In this document: positions 26,894-35,586 of the stretch, piece after piece
Layout: every line of letters starts with the position of its first letter
Numbering within the stretch: the first letter of the stretch is position 1
Origin: Agrobacterium arsenijevicii
GTDB lineage: Bacteria > Pseudomonadota > Alphaproteobacteria > Rhizobiales > Rhizobiaceae
NCBI GenBank assembly: GCA_000949895.1
Contig: JWIT01000026.1
Location: 1-64,000 of the forward strand
Direction of reading: 5' to 3'
DNA: 64,000 nt
The notes under the pieces: model-generated
Database searches by the model: none
Seen by the model: the letters and a program-made list of their open reading frames with translations, nothing else
Told to the model about the DNA's origin: nothing
Position numbers and translations under genes: made by a program

Positions 26894-27245
26894 GCGTGCA
26901 GGATACAGCACAACCGAGCGCATTGCCATGCAAAAACTTGCACAAAACACGGTGACATACTATCCAAAAATAGCAATAACTTCATTATTTTCATACGGTT
27001 ATTCCTCATCCCGAGTTTTCCATCCACATCAGATAGGCGGCGTGCTTGTTTAGTCGGGTCGAATGGCTGGATGGGTTTGACGGGTTCACGCTAGGACGCA
27101 CGAGGAGCGGATTGGCGGATTTTGAGCCGTTTAAACGATTGTCCAACGTCAAATCCGCAAACCATTCCGAGCAAACAAGAGGCGAATACACAGCAGTGGC
27201 AACGTCCTGTGAAGGAGTTTGCGCAGGCGATGGGAGGACTAAAAC
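26894..27245. promoter_or_regulatory. Divergent promoter region, sensor kinase / permease
   Basis: About 350 bp, AT-rich from 26945 to 27010, between the two-component genes and the divergent permease. GGTTTGACG near 27075 and CGTCAAATCC near 27150 form a loose inverted pair that could be regulator sites. I find no good sigma-54 -24/-12 element: TGGCAACGTCCTGTG at 27196 lacks the GC of the -12 part. Confidence 0.4.
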
Positions 27246-28571
27246 TTGTCTACAATTGAAGAAGCATCGACCCATATCAAAAGCACGGCAGCTTTGCCGG
27301 ATCGGGGCAAAAGGCTAAAGTCGATCATCGGTGGATCGACGGGAAATCTGGTCGAATGGTTCGACTGGTACGTTTATGCGGCGTTTGCGCTTTACTTCGC
27401 CCCACATTTCTTCCCTGCAGGCGACCAAACTGCCCAGCTTTTGAACACGGCGGCCGTTTTTGCAGTCGGTTTTATTATGCGGCCGGTCGGCGCATGGATC
27501 ATGGGCCTATATGCCGATCGAAGGGGACGCAAAGCTGGTTTAGCAATGTCCGTTTCCCTGATGTGTTTAGGGTCCCTGATCATTGCACTAACGCCGGATT
27601 ACCAAACGATCGGGGTAGCGGCACCTGCGCTTCTCATTCTCGCACGTCTCATGCAAGGGCTTTCGGTGGGTGGGGAATATGGTGCGTCCGCCACATATCT
27701 TTCCGAGATGGCTGGTAAGAAAAACCGCGGGTTCTTCTCGTCTTTTCAGTATGTGACGTTGATTTCCGGCCAACTCCTGGCAATCGCCGTATTGATCATA
27801 CTCCAGAACATCCTCACACCTGAGGCCTTGAGTGCATGGGGTTGGCGTATTCCCTTTTTCATCGGCGCAGCCCTTGCAGTCGTCGTATTTTGGCTTCGGC
27901 GCGGGCTTGCCGAAACCGAGAGCTTCAAAAACATCAGCACGTCCGGATCTCCCAAGTCAGGCTTTTGGCAGCTTGTCACGAAGCACCCGAAAGAAACGGG
28001 ACTCGTAATGCTGTTGACCGCCGGCGGGACGCTCGCCTTTTATGCCTACTCGATCTATATGCAGAAGTTTCTGGTGAACACATCGGGGTTCTCGCGGGAA
28101 ACTGCTAGTGAGATCAATGCAATAACACTCTTCTTCTTCATGCTGCTGCAGCCGATAGCGGGCGGCTTGTCCGATCGGATCGGACGCAAGCCGCTGATGA
28201 TTGCCTTCGGCATAGGCGGCGTATTGTTCACTTATCCCATATTCTCGGCTTTGGAGACCACAAGAGATCCGGTCGTCGCAGGATTGCTTGTTATGGCGGC
28301 ACTCGTGATTGTCACGGGCTATACGTCGATCAATGCGGTGGTTAAGGCTGAGCTGTTCCCTGCACATATTCGCGCCTTGGGGGTTGCCTTGCCATACGCA
28401 CTTGCCAACACGTTGTTTGGAGGGACAGCCGAGTATGTTGCGCTCCTGTTCAAGAGCAACGGGTGGGAGCAGGGGTTTTACGTTTACGTGACCGGCATGA
28501 TTGCTATTTCCCTCGTCGTCTATTTTTTCATGCGCGACACGAGCAAAAACAGCGCAATCGCTGAGGACTAG
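27246..28571 (+). CDS. kgtP: MFS alpha-ketoglutarate/organic-acid permease (MHS family)
   Basis: 441 residues, 12 predicted spans. GNLVEWFDWYVYAAFALYFA, the loop GLYADRRGRKAGL, QGLSVGGEYGASATYLSEMA and FSSFQYVTLISGQLLA follow E. coli KgtP closely, as do GGLSDRIGRKPLM and AELFPAHIRALGVALPYALA. It is a proton symporter of the metabolite:H+ family in the inner membrane. The start is TTG 27246: GGGAGGA lies seven to thirteen bases upstream and no ATG fits. It is divergent from a DctB/DctD-like pair. That layout is the known one for 2-oxoglutarate uptake control, so 2-oxoglutarate or a related dicarboxylate is the likely substrate. Confidence 0.85.
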   Translation: MSTIEEASTHIKSTAALPDRGKRLKSIIGGSTGNLVEWFDWYVYAAFALYFAPHFFPAGDQTAQLLNTAAVFAVGFIMRPVGAWIMGLYADRRGRKAGLAMSVSLMCLGSLIIALTPDYQTIGVAAPALLILARLMQGLSVGGEYGASATYLSEMAGKKNRGFFSSFQYVTLISGQLLAIAVLIILQNILTPEALSAWGWRIPFFIGAALAVVVFWLRRGLAETESFKNISTSGSPKSGFWQLVTKHPKETGLVMLLTAGGTLAFYAYSIYMQKFLVNTSGFSRETASEINAITLFFFMLLQPIAGGLSDRIGRKPLMIAFGIGGVLFTYPIFSALETTRDPVVAGLLVMAALVIVTGYTSINAVVKAELFPAHIRALGVALPYALANTLFGGTAEYVALLFKSNGWEQGFYVYVTGMIAISLVVYFFMRDTSKNSAIAED

Positions 28572-28763
28572 TTAAGCAATAAATGCCTGACGCTTCGCCT
28601 TCCTAGCGCCTCGGAGGAAGGTGGGAATTCACCAGGGCGAGTGGTGTTTACGCAGATGTACTTCCGGCCTTCGAAGCCGGGAGTACCCGGAACCTGCATC
28701 AAAATATCTGCTCTCTCAACACGCTGGACAGCGACAGACTTCATCCATTCGCGGAGGAGCGCC

Positions 28764-29723
28764 ATGGCGATGCTGAAAATCAACAATATCATCACAAGCA
28801 CTGTAGAAGAGCTCGAAGAATTTATCGACCGCGACTATGGCCCCACGCGAATTCGTCCGATGGAACCTGGGTCAGCCTTTGGAGTTAGGGTTGCCACGTC
28901 ACGACTGGACGATGTGTTCCTCGCGTGGAACCTATCGGTTGGTAGCATTCTGGTGGAGCCAAGGGTTGAACGAGATGTTGTATTTTTCAAGTTTTGCTCC
29001 GAAGGTGGCGTCCGGTTTCGAGTGAATGGCCGAGAATTCGACAACCCGGCAGGGACGGCGCTGTCCTTCCGTTCCTTCAGTTCCCTGGAGATACCTGACT
29101 CCGTCAGACATCACACCGTAGTAGTCAGCAAACGTTTCATGCAAGAAAGATTCTCCACATTAATCGATCGTCCAGCCAGATATGATTTGGCATTTTCCGA
29201 AGAGGTACTGGAGATAGAAGGTAGGATTGCAACCCTGTCTGCATTTCTGGCGCAATGGCGTTATTCGCCGCTTCTCCAGCTTAGCCCATCAACTCTTGGC
29301 CGGTCGGACAGCATGGCGAATATGATCGCAGATGCAGTCCTTCTGCTTTATCCCCACAACATGACTGATCAGCTTCAGCAGCGCCAGCTCACCATTGCTC
29401 CGAGGCACGTAAAAAGAGCAATGGACTACATTCACGCACACCCAAGCCGCCATATATCGCCCTCTGAATTGTCAGGATTAAGCGGTGTTAGCGTTAGATC
29501 CCTTCAATACGCGTTTCACACCGCAACTGGCCAGACGATATCGCACTATCAGCGAGATCTTCGTCTAGCCAAAGCGCGCGAGGAAGTTTTAAGCCATAAT
29601 GATCTGCCGCTAGGCGCAATTGCATTCAAGTGGGGTTTTGGTTCTCCGTCCAGATTTACGCAACTTTTCAAGGAAAGCTACGGTCAGACTCCATCTGAAG
29701 CGCGAGCTACGAAAAACCAATGA
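28764..29723 (+). CDS. AraC-family transcriptional regulator
   Basis: 319 residues from ATG 28764, with GGAGG six bases upstream; the longer frame from 28641 is not needed. The N-terminal two thirds are an AraC-binding-like domain with the FRSFSSLEIPDSVRHHTVVV segment. The C-terminal double HTH is clear: AMDYIHAHPSRHISPSELSG, SVRSLQYAFHTATGQTISHY, then PLGAIAFKWGFGSPSRFTQL and QTPSEAR. It stands alone between the permease and the mobile-element region. Its target is unknown; the permease just upstream or genes lost to the insertions are possibilities. Confidence 0.87.
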   Translation: MAMLKINNIITSTVEELEEFIDRDYGPTRIRPMEPGSAFGVRVATSRLDDVFLAWNLSVGSILVEPRVERDVVFFKFCSEGGVRFRVNGREFDNPAGTALSFRSFSSLEIPDSVRHHTVVVSKRFMQERFSTLIDRPARYDLAFSEEVLEIEGRIATLSAFLAQWRYSPLLQLSPSTLGRSDSMANMIADAVLLLYPHNMTDQLQQRQLTIAPRHVKRAMDYIHAHPSRHISPSELSGLSGVSVRSLQYAFHTATGQTISHYQRDLRLAKAREEVLSHNDLPLGAIAFKWGFGSPSRFTQLFKESYGQTPSEARATKNQ

Positions 29724-29765
29724 CGCCTATCCCGAGCCGCCGAGCAGCGCTGAGTTTACCGAGCC

Positions 29766-30990
29766 TTAGCGATTTTTATACGCGCCAGGGAAAACAATAT
29801 CCTGATCCACGAGGACGTTGAACTTGTAGCCGGGCCGGACTTCGAGCGTCGGCTGAACATCCATGTTGCGTTGAATGGTCCTGTCGGCAACCCGCCCGAA
29901 TGTCTCTGCGAAGTTGCGACGTGCAGCATCAGAGGCTGTGTCCTGCGTCGCAAGCGTTGAACTCTCTGGAACCGCCATATCCCTGGCCATCTGTCCCCCA
30001 CATGCCGCCGATCTGCGACGTCGAGCCATTCGGGAAGATGATGTCGGTCCAAACGACGAGAACGCGTTTCTGACCAAAGGAGACTTTGCTGTCGTAGCGA
30101 CCAAACAGTTTCGTTCCCTGTGGGATCAGCAGGCGATAGCCGGTCGCACTGTCGTAGACGTTTTGGCTGACCTGCGCGGTGATACGCCCTGGCAGGTCGG
30201 AGTTGATGCCCGCTATCAGTGTCGCCGGAATGACCGACCCGCGCTTAAGCTCGAAGGGTGACTGTTGGGGCACGACGCGGTTCGGCAGGTAGCCGAGATC
30301 CTTTAGGTCGGCATTGAAGAAATCTTCCTTGGAACGCTGCGCGTTTGGATCGCTGTTTTCGCCGCCAAACCCCGCACGCAACGTGGCTCCATAAAGATCG
30401 GAAGCGCCTGCGGCCGATGTTGGCGCAGCCGACTTGTCGGCATCTTCGCCGTTCCCTGCAACGAGCTGTCCAAGTTTGCTGTGGTCAATTGCAAGCGGCG
30501 CGTCGTATGCGGCGTTGTTTGCCTGCAGACGGGCCATCCGCTGGCGCTGCCGCTCCCGCAGATATTGCTCTTGCTGTTCTCGCTGAAGGCCAGCCCGCCA
30601 GACATCTTCGGACTCGAGCTCCGCATTGCGCTGCTGTTCCTCGCGCTGTACTTGCTGCGGCGTGAACGGATTTTTGGTCTTTTCCTCGGCTTTCCTGGTA
30701 TCGACCGGGGTCGGCTGGAAGGTGGTCTGCTGCTGCGGCTCTCCGATAATGCCATCCGTGACGCCACGCTTGATTTGGTCGGCATAGGTGGAGGCAGGGT
30801 TACCGGAACTTATGTCCGGGCCTATGTTTCTGCCAAAATATAGGCCCCGTGAGGCGAGACCAAAAAAGATAACGCCAAGGAACGTGATCGTCAGGACGAC
30901 GATGACAATGATAGGCACGCGGTTGATCCGCCGCATGGCGGATTGTGCCTGACTGTTCTGCGCTCCGCCGAGATTAAGCGATTGCACCAT
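29766..30990 (-). pseudogene. trbI: Conjugal-transfer protein TrbI (VirB10 family), disrupted
   Basis: The N-terminal 345 or so residues are readable from ATG 30990, with GGGGGAGG upstream. They show a cytoplasmic tail, a membrane span (VPIIVIVVLTITFLGVIFFG), a Gln/Arg-rich periplasmic linker, then the VirB10 core (KRGSVIPATLIAGINSDLPG, SATGYRLLIPQGTKLFGRYD, RVLVVWTDIIFPNGS). At about 29980 the frame breaks. The proper end (PESSTLATQDTASDAARRNF to DQDIVFPGAYKNR) resumes in another frame, and about 30 expected residues between GYGG and PESS are missing. TrbI bridges the inner and outer membrane in the Ti-plasmid type IV transfer apparatus. No other trb gene is present, so this is a plasmid relic. 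Confidence 0.85.
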
Positions 30991-30993
30991 GAC

Positions 30994-31579
30994 CTCCCCC
31001 TATCCGGCATTCGCGATCGAGCGATGCTGCATCTGGCCTTCGCTGCAGGGCTGCGCGTCTCCGAGCTCGTCAGCATCCGCCTCGACCAGATTGACCGCCA
31101 GACGGTCACCAGCATCCACGTCATGGGTAAGGGACGCCGCGAACTGGAAAGAGACCACGGCGGCGTTGAAGGCCTGGCTGCCAGTCCGCCCGGCGAGCGG
31201 CGACGCCGAACTCTTCCTCAATGCCGTGAGACGCGCGATGACCCGGGCCGGATTCGAATATATCCTCGCCAAGCACGCCGCTACCGCGGCGCAGAAGCTC
31301 CCATCTCTCGCCGATAAACGCATTACCCCACATGTGTTGCGCCATACCTGCGCCATGCACACCCTGAAAGCGACCCGCGATGTACGCAAGGTGTCACTCT
31401 GGCTCGGTCACGCCAGCCTGCAAAGCACGGAAATCTATCTGCGGGCTGATCCAACCGAAAAACTGGAGGCGCTTGCCGCGATGGCGCCGCCGTCGCTCAA
31501 GCCGGATCGCTTTGCTGCTCCCGACAAGCTGCTCGCGATGCTGAAGTCCATCGGACGATCGACAAATTATGTCGAGTAA
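30994..31579 (+). pseudogene. Tyrosine recombinase, truncated and frameshifted
   Basis: Reading starts inside the catalytic domain: GIRDRAMLHLAFAAGLRVSE holds the box-I Arg. Near 31138 the frame shifts; the rest continues as WKETTAALKAWLPVRP, then HVLRHTCAMHTL (the HxxR motif), LWLGHASLQSTEIYLRADP with the catalytic Tyr, and ends NYVE. The N-terminal core-binding domain is gone, cut at the trbI promoter. The sequence style, and the short repeats just beyond the gene, resemble the recombinase-in-trio elements of rhizobia; that placement is my inference. It cannot make a working enzyme as written. Confidence 0.78.
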
Positions 31580-31624
31580 TCCCAATCTCAAACACCGCAA
31601 GCGGCAAGCAATTGCCGCGGCGGA

Positions 31625-31655
31625 CTTCACATAACTGCACGCTTCACATAATTGC
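31625..31655. repeat. Direct repeat CTTCACATAA(C/T)TGC, likely recombinase-element end
   Basis: CTTCACATAACTGC (31625-31638) and CTTCACATAATTGC (31642-31655) match at 13 of 14 positions, 17 bp apart start to start. They lie 45 bp after the recombinase stop and exactly where IS66 tnpB sequence is interrupted. They look like the terminal binding repeats of the recombinase element. Confidence 0.6.
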
Positions 31656-31713
31656 GGAAGTCTACGGGTTTGGTCGCCACCATGATCCGGACGCGGTTTG
31701 ATGGAAAGATCAT
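31627..31713 (-). pseudogene. tnpB: IS66 TnpB, first 20 codons fused to foreign sequence
   Basis: The start codon overlaps the end of tnpA (ATGA), as in intact IS66 elements. The codons read MIFPSNRVRIMVATKPVDFR, the canonical TnpB start. After that the frame passes into the repeat CTTCACATAA region and stops. The recombinase element therefore interrupted tnpB at the DFR codons. Confidence 0.78.
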
Positions 31714-32159
31714 GTCGCCGCCGCCAAGGCCCGCGCGATGGCGGCTATCCGGGCAGCCGGTGCCCCTTCCTCAAGGCGGATCGTGACTGGACCGATGACA
31801 ATCTCGGCGCGGGAAATTGCTTTGCTGGTCGGCAGCTCCGGTGCGGGCGTCTCCACAACCATGGCCGCGAATTCGACTGCATCTTCCGGCTCAGGCAAGA
31901 CCAGCTTACCCTGCCGCGCCAGTGTTCGCCAGGACGACAGGTGGTTGGCCTTGATGCCATGGCGTTCCGCGACTTCGTTCACCATCACACCCGGCCGCAA
32001 GCTTTCCGATACGATCCGCGCCTTGACTTCGTCCGGCCATTGCCGATGAGCCTCACGTCGGCTCCCCCGCGTCGCGAGAACCTCCAATGTAGAATCCATG
32101 GAGAAAGTGGATCACAGATCAGGCGACAGCGGGCAATGTGGGGTCAGAACACCGGTTAC
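31656..32159 (-). mobile_element. IS66-family element end, remnant copy 2
   Basis: This copy runs from the broken tnpB to the element tip at 32159, which on the minus strand starts GTAACCGGTGTTCTGACCCC. It shares about 430 bp of near-identical, same-orientation sequence with 3226-3677. tnpC, the transposase proper, is missing, so it cannot move by itself. Confidence 0.82.
31710..32099 (-). CDS. tnpA: IS66-family accessory protein TnpA, intact frame
   Basis: 129 residues. The N-terminal helix-turn-helix is EAHRQWPDEVKARIVSESLR followed by MVNEVAERHGIKANHLSSWR, then a Val/Glu-rich linker and IVIGPVTIRLEEGAPAARIA. This is the first of three genes in IS66 elements, a DNA-binding helper of the TnpC transposase. 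Its stop overlaps the tnpB start. It is the unbroken version of the pseudogene at 3230-3594. It may still be expressed, but the element around it is dead. Confidence 0.85.
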   Translation of the reverse strand: MDSTLEVLATRGSRREAHRQWPDEVKARIVSESLRPGVMVNEVAERHGIKANHLSSWRTLARQGKLVLPEPEDAVEFAAMVVETPAPELPTSKAISRAEIVIGPVTIRLEEGAPAARIAAIARALAAAT

Positions 32160-32440
32160 GCTATTTCCCGCGCCATCAGCCATTTCCTGACACCCATGAT
32201 GCTGATGCCAGCCACTGCCGCACGCGTAGGGGACTGCCGTCTTTGACATATGTTATCAGGTACTCCAATGGTTCATGTAGGAAGCAGCGCCGCTGTTGCC
32301 GTCAGTGAGAACCTCCCAGGCTGTATCGACGGACCATGCTTTGAGAGCGTTGATGATGGACGTTGTGTTGTTGGCGGAACAGCGGATCCATTTATCTCGT
32401 ATTCAATCAAGCGGCCGTTGCCACAGAATGCTGGTCCACA
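32160..32440. other. Short stretch without supported gene
   Basis: About 280 bp between the IS66 tip and the kinase stop. Frames are short and interrupted by stops; one + frame (PLLPSVRTSQAVSTDHALRA) could be decayed coding sequence but I cannot place it. Confidence 0.4.
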
Positions 32441-33397
32441 CTACGCTGCGAAAGATCTTTTGATGCGAGCACTTTCGATAAAGATGTTTGTATATGCTAG
32501 GTCAATAATCCCGGCTTGGCTTCCCAGACCGGTAGCGTTCAGTGCGGAGGAGGCCTGCGCCAACCGGGTCGTTTCTTCTGGATCAAGACCCTGCAGCAGG
32601 CCTGCTGCAAAACCCGCGTTAAATGCATCACCACATCCGCAAGTGCAGATTACGTCAATATCGAATGCAGGCATATGAAAGTTGGTCCCGTTTGCATGAT
32701 GATAGTAAGCGCCCGCTTCGCCCATGGTCATAACCGTACAAGCAACACCCAAATCATTGAAATACCGCCCAATGTCTTCCTTGGTGTCCAGGCCGGACAA
32801 TGCCCTTGCTTCCTCTATCGATGGAATGAAATAGTCGGTGTGGGGAAGGAGACCTGCGACATTTCCCATATCCCTCCTGTCGGCGGCAAAAACGTCCAGT
32901 GTCGTGATAATGCCGCGTCGTTTTGCTTCGGCCATCAGCCGGAAGCTGCGTTCCCCGTCCATCTTGTCCATTAAACCGGTGCCTCCAATATGGACCACCT
33001 TGGTATTTAAGACTCTGTCGTAGTCCTCTTCCGCAATGACAAAAGCGCCAGTAGCGCCGCGCATATGGAGGGCCGGCCGTTGGCCGTCAGGGCGGGTGGT
33101 GACAATCGAGGAGGATGTACCAACGCCGGGGCACACTTGCATCATGGATGTGTCTATATCGAACTGCTTCATCCGGCGGATCACCCACTCACCCATCAGA
33201 TCGTCCCCGATGCCGCCAACAGCCAGAACGTTCAAGCCGTACTTGGCAGCGACAATCGCCGCAGCCCCGGCTGCACCGGAAACGGCCATGGTCAACTCTT
33301 CAATGAAATAAGTGTTGCCAGCCGGCGGTATTTGCGTAACAGGTCGCCCGAGGCAATCGAACGTGTAGAAGCCAATCGACGTGTAATCGTATTGCAT
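32441..33397 (-). CDS. PfkB-family sugar/polyol kinase, locus A
   Basis: 318 residues from ATG 33397, with GGGAGGAGA nearby upstream. It has the ribokinase fold: an N-terminal GAAGAAAIVAAKYGLNVLAV motif, then VGTSSSIVTTRPDGQRPALH, and near residue 250 the catalytic CTCGCGDAFNAGFAAGLLQG, where Asp is the base and the usual GAGD is GCGD. It phosphorylates a sugar or sugar alcohol with ATP. It is the last gene of the operon binding protein - ATPase - permease - SorC - kinase. It is a clear paralogue of the kinase at 50422-51408; the two proteins start almost alike (YDYTSIGFYTFD against FDYTSMGFYTFD). The shared GCGD suggests related substrates. Confidence 0.87.
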   Translation of the reverse strand: MQYDYTSIGFYTFDCLGRPVTQIPPAGNTYFIEELTMAVSGAAGAAAIVAAKYGLNVLAVGGIGDDLMGEWVIRRMKQFDIDTSMMQVCPGVGTSSSIVTTRPDGQRPALHMRGATGAFVIAEEDYDRVLNTKVVHIGGTGLMDKMDGERSFRLMAEAKRRGIITTLDVFAADRRDMGNVAGLLPHTDYFIPSIEEARALSGLDTKEDIGRYFNDLGVACTVMTMGEAGAYYHHANGTNFHMPAFDIDVICTCGCGDAFNAGFAAGLLQGLDPEETTRLAQASSALNATGLGSQAGIIDLAYTNIFIESARIKRSFAA

Positions 33398-33542
33398 TTC
33401 TTTCTCCTCCCAAAAAACGCGGCCGAAAAACGCGTGCATTACGGCCGCTGACTGATGCCAAATTCTCTCCTGTGCACCGTCCCTCCCAAGCCGGCGCATG
33501 CTTCATTCTCATAATTCGATGCCTTCTCTCTCGATGGCTTGC

Positions 33543-34514
33543 TCAGCCGTCGAGCAGTCTCTCCGCCACCTGCTCGTCCGTCAGGATCACATGGGGCAAC
33601 AGCAATTTCATCGCCGCCCGAAACACCTCGATCTTGTGCCAGCCACCCGAAGCAAGGACGATCTTGCGCGCCGAACGCAAAGATCGGGGGTCGACTGAAA
33701 CAACGCGGCGGTTAACGTCGTGATCAACAATCTCCCCATCGCTATTGATGAAATGGCAAAGAATATCGCCTATGGCGCCAGCCCGCTGCAGCGACATCAT
33801 CTCTTCCTTGTCGAGAAGGCCGTAGCTGGTAAAGGTCGACGTCGGAGACATGTCGCCGACACTGACAATGGCCACGTCAAGATTTTCCGAGCGACGAAAC
33901 ACTTCGCGAATACCCGGGTGGGTCAACAGCGCCTCCCGCGTGCGCTCGTCGGGCGCATAGACTGGGGCCGCGATGAGGTAGCTTTCCGCAGAAAGCCGGT
34001 CACCTAGACGCCACGCAAATTCGGAGGGGTTGAACTTGCTGACCTTCGTCAATCCGCCGAGCAGAGAGACAACCGAAACCCCGGAGTGCTGCTGCTGGGG
34101 GATGGACGGGAGACAGGAACTCAGCGTCTTGCCCCAGCCCAAGCCAATCGTCATATCTGCGGTCAAGATGTCGGTTAGATACTCGCCAAGCACCGTGCCG
34201 ATAATCTCCGGTACCATTTCCGGACTCTGCGGCATCGGCACCACGATGGCCCGGTCTATTTTGAATTTGCGCTCGAGTTCGCGTTCTAGGCTGACACAAT
34301 GGCTATGTTTCGACAGCACGCGGATCTGCACCGTTCCATCCACCCGAGCAGCTGCAAGCATCCGCAAAACACGCGTGCGCGCCAATCCAAGTTCCTGAGC
34401 GACCTGATCCTGTGTCAGGCCTTCTTTGTAGTAGAGCCAAGCGGCCCGAGTTCGCAGATCGTCATTGAGATCAGACACCGCTTTCACACTCTCTTTCCGA
34501 AGTTCTTTCTGCAT
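33543..34514 (-). CDS. SorC-family sugar-responsive regulator, locus A
   Basis: 323 residues from ATG 34514. This start gives an N-terminus like that of the paralogue at 56166; ATG 34574 with AGGAAA is an alternative. The HTH region is LRTRAAWLYYKEGLTQDQVA then QELGLARTRVLRMLAAARVD. The sugar-phosphate-binding domain follows, with GLGWGKTLSSCLPSIPQQQ, VSLLGGL, FAWRLGDRLSAESYLIAAP and ILASGGWHK-like segments. This is the SorC/DeoR-like (EryD-type) family, which loosens from DNA when it binds a phosphorylated sugar or polyol. It lies between the permease and kinase genes, so it likely controls its own operon. Confidence 0.87.
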   Translation of the reverse strand: MQKELRKESVKAVSDLNDDLRTRAAWLYYKEGLTQDQVAQELGLARTRVLRMLAAARVDGTVQIRVLSKHSHCVSLERELERKFKIDRAIVVPMPQSPEMVPEIIGTVLGEYLTDILTADMTIGLGWGKTLSSCLPSIPQQQHSGVSVVSLLGGLTKVSKFNPSEFAWRLGDRLSAESYLIAAPVYAPDERTREALLTHPGIREVFRRSENLDVAIVSVGDMSPTSTFTSYGLLDKEEMMSLQRAGAIGDILCHFINSDGEIVDHDVNRRVVSVDPRSLRSARKIVLASGGWHKIEVFRAAMKLLLPHVILTDEQVAERLLDG

Positions 34515-34578
34515 GCCTATAAAGGACCTGCCATCGGATTGCCACAAGCCAACATCTGAAGTATTTCCGTGCATTTTC

Positions 34579-35568
34579 CTAGTTTTTCCTGCGGAATAGA
34601 TCGACAAGGACAGCGATCAGCACGACGCCACCGACGATGACGCGCTGCCAGAAGCCGGAAACGTTCAAAAGAACGGTGCCATTGGCAAGAACCGTAAGCA
34701 GCATTGCTCCCAGCATGGTGCCTACGATCGAACCTTGCCCGCCTCGCAGGCTCGTGCCCCCGAGAATAGCTGCGGTAATGGCGCCCATGAGCCAACCTTC
34801 GCCAACGGATGGCTGACCCGCATCCATTCGGCTTGCAAACAGGATCCCGGCGAGCGCTGCAAACATCCCGGCAATACCGAATACCATGAACTCAACAAAC
34901 TTTACGCGGATTCCGACCAGGACCGCCGCATCCCTGTTGCCACCGACGGCAAAGATATTACGACCGAATTTGGTTTGGGTAAGCACCCAGATTAGAAAGG
35001 CACCGGATACCAGAAACACAAGAACCGGAATGGGGATCGACAGGAGTTCGCCCTTGCCGAAAAACCCGAATGTTTCCCCCAAAGGACGGATCGGATACCC
35101 CTTGGTGATGACCATCGTCATGCCCGCAAAGATTTCCCATGTCGCCAGGGTGACGATGAAGGGATTGAGCCGCAATCCCGCGACGAAGAAACCGTTGATA
35201 AAGCCGAGACACATGCCAAACAGCATGGTCAGCGGAATGACAATATAGGGGTTTACGCCAAACATGGTGAGCATCAACGACCCGGCAATGGCAGACAGGC
35301 CTGCTGCGGCGCCAACGGACAGATCGATGCCGCCAACCAAAAGCACCAGTGTCTGACCAAGTGCAACGATGCCGACGAAGGCGGCCTGGCGCGCCACGAC
35401 AGACATATTGTAGGTTGACAGGAAATTGTCCGTCGCCAGAGAGAGGATAACCATCAGGGCGATTAGGGCTACCAGGATGCCACTGGCCTCCCACTGCCAG
35501 AACCGCGTGACAAGGCTTGTGCGCTTTGCCTTTGCAGACGAGGATGTAACAGCGATTTCGTGTGTCAT
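34579..35568 (-). CDS. ABC transporter permease, CUT2 (RbsC type)
   Basis: 329 residues with 8 to 10 hydrophobic spans. The family landmarks VGGIDLSVGAAAGLSAIAG and NRDAAVLVGIRVKFVEFMVF are intact, as is LGGTSLRGGQGSIVGTMLGA. This is the single permease (a homodimer in the membrane) of a ribose-type importer. It ends 64 bases before the SorC start at 34514 and starts 18 bases after the ATPase stop. Confidence 0.9.
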   Translation of the reverse strand: MTHEIAVTSSSAKAKRTSLVTRFWQWEASGILVALIALMVILSLATDNFLSTYNMSVVARQAAFVGIVALGQTLVLLVGGIDLSVGAAAGLSAIAGSLMLTMFGVNPYIVIPLTMLFGMCLGFINGFFVAGLRLNPFIVTLATWEIFAGMTMVITKGYPIRPLGETFGFFGKGELLSIPIPVLVFLVSGAFLIWVLTQTKFGRNIFAVGGNRDAAVLVGIRVKFVEFMVFGIAGMFAALAGILFASRMDAGQPSVGEGWLMGAITAAILGGTSLRGGQGSIVGTMLGAMLLTVLANGTVLLNVSGFWQRVIVGGVVLIAVLVDLFRRKN

Positions 35569-35586
35569 GGTGTCGACCTTTTAAAC

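Noticed and set aside
27196..27211. Possible sigma-54 promoter TGGCAACGTCCTGTG before kgtP
   Set aside because: The GG of -24 is there but the GC of -12 at the fixed spacing is not, and the regulator lacks GAFTGA.
3226..32159. A composite transposon made of the two IS66 copies
   Set aside because: Both copies lack tnpC and their inner ends; the repeat can recombine but not transpose.
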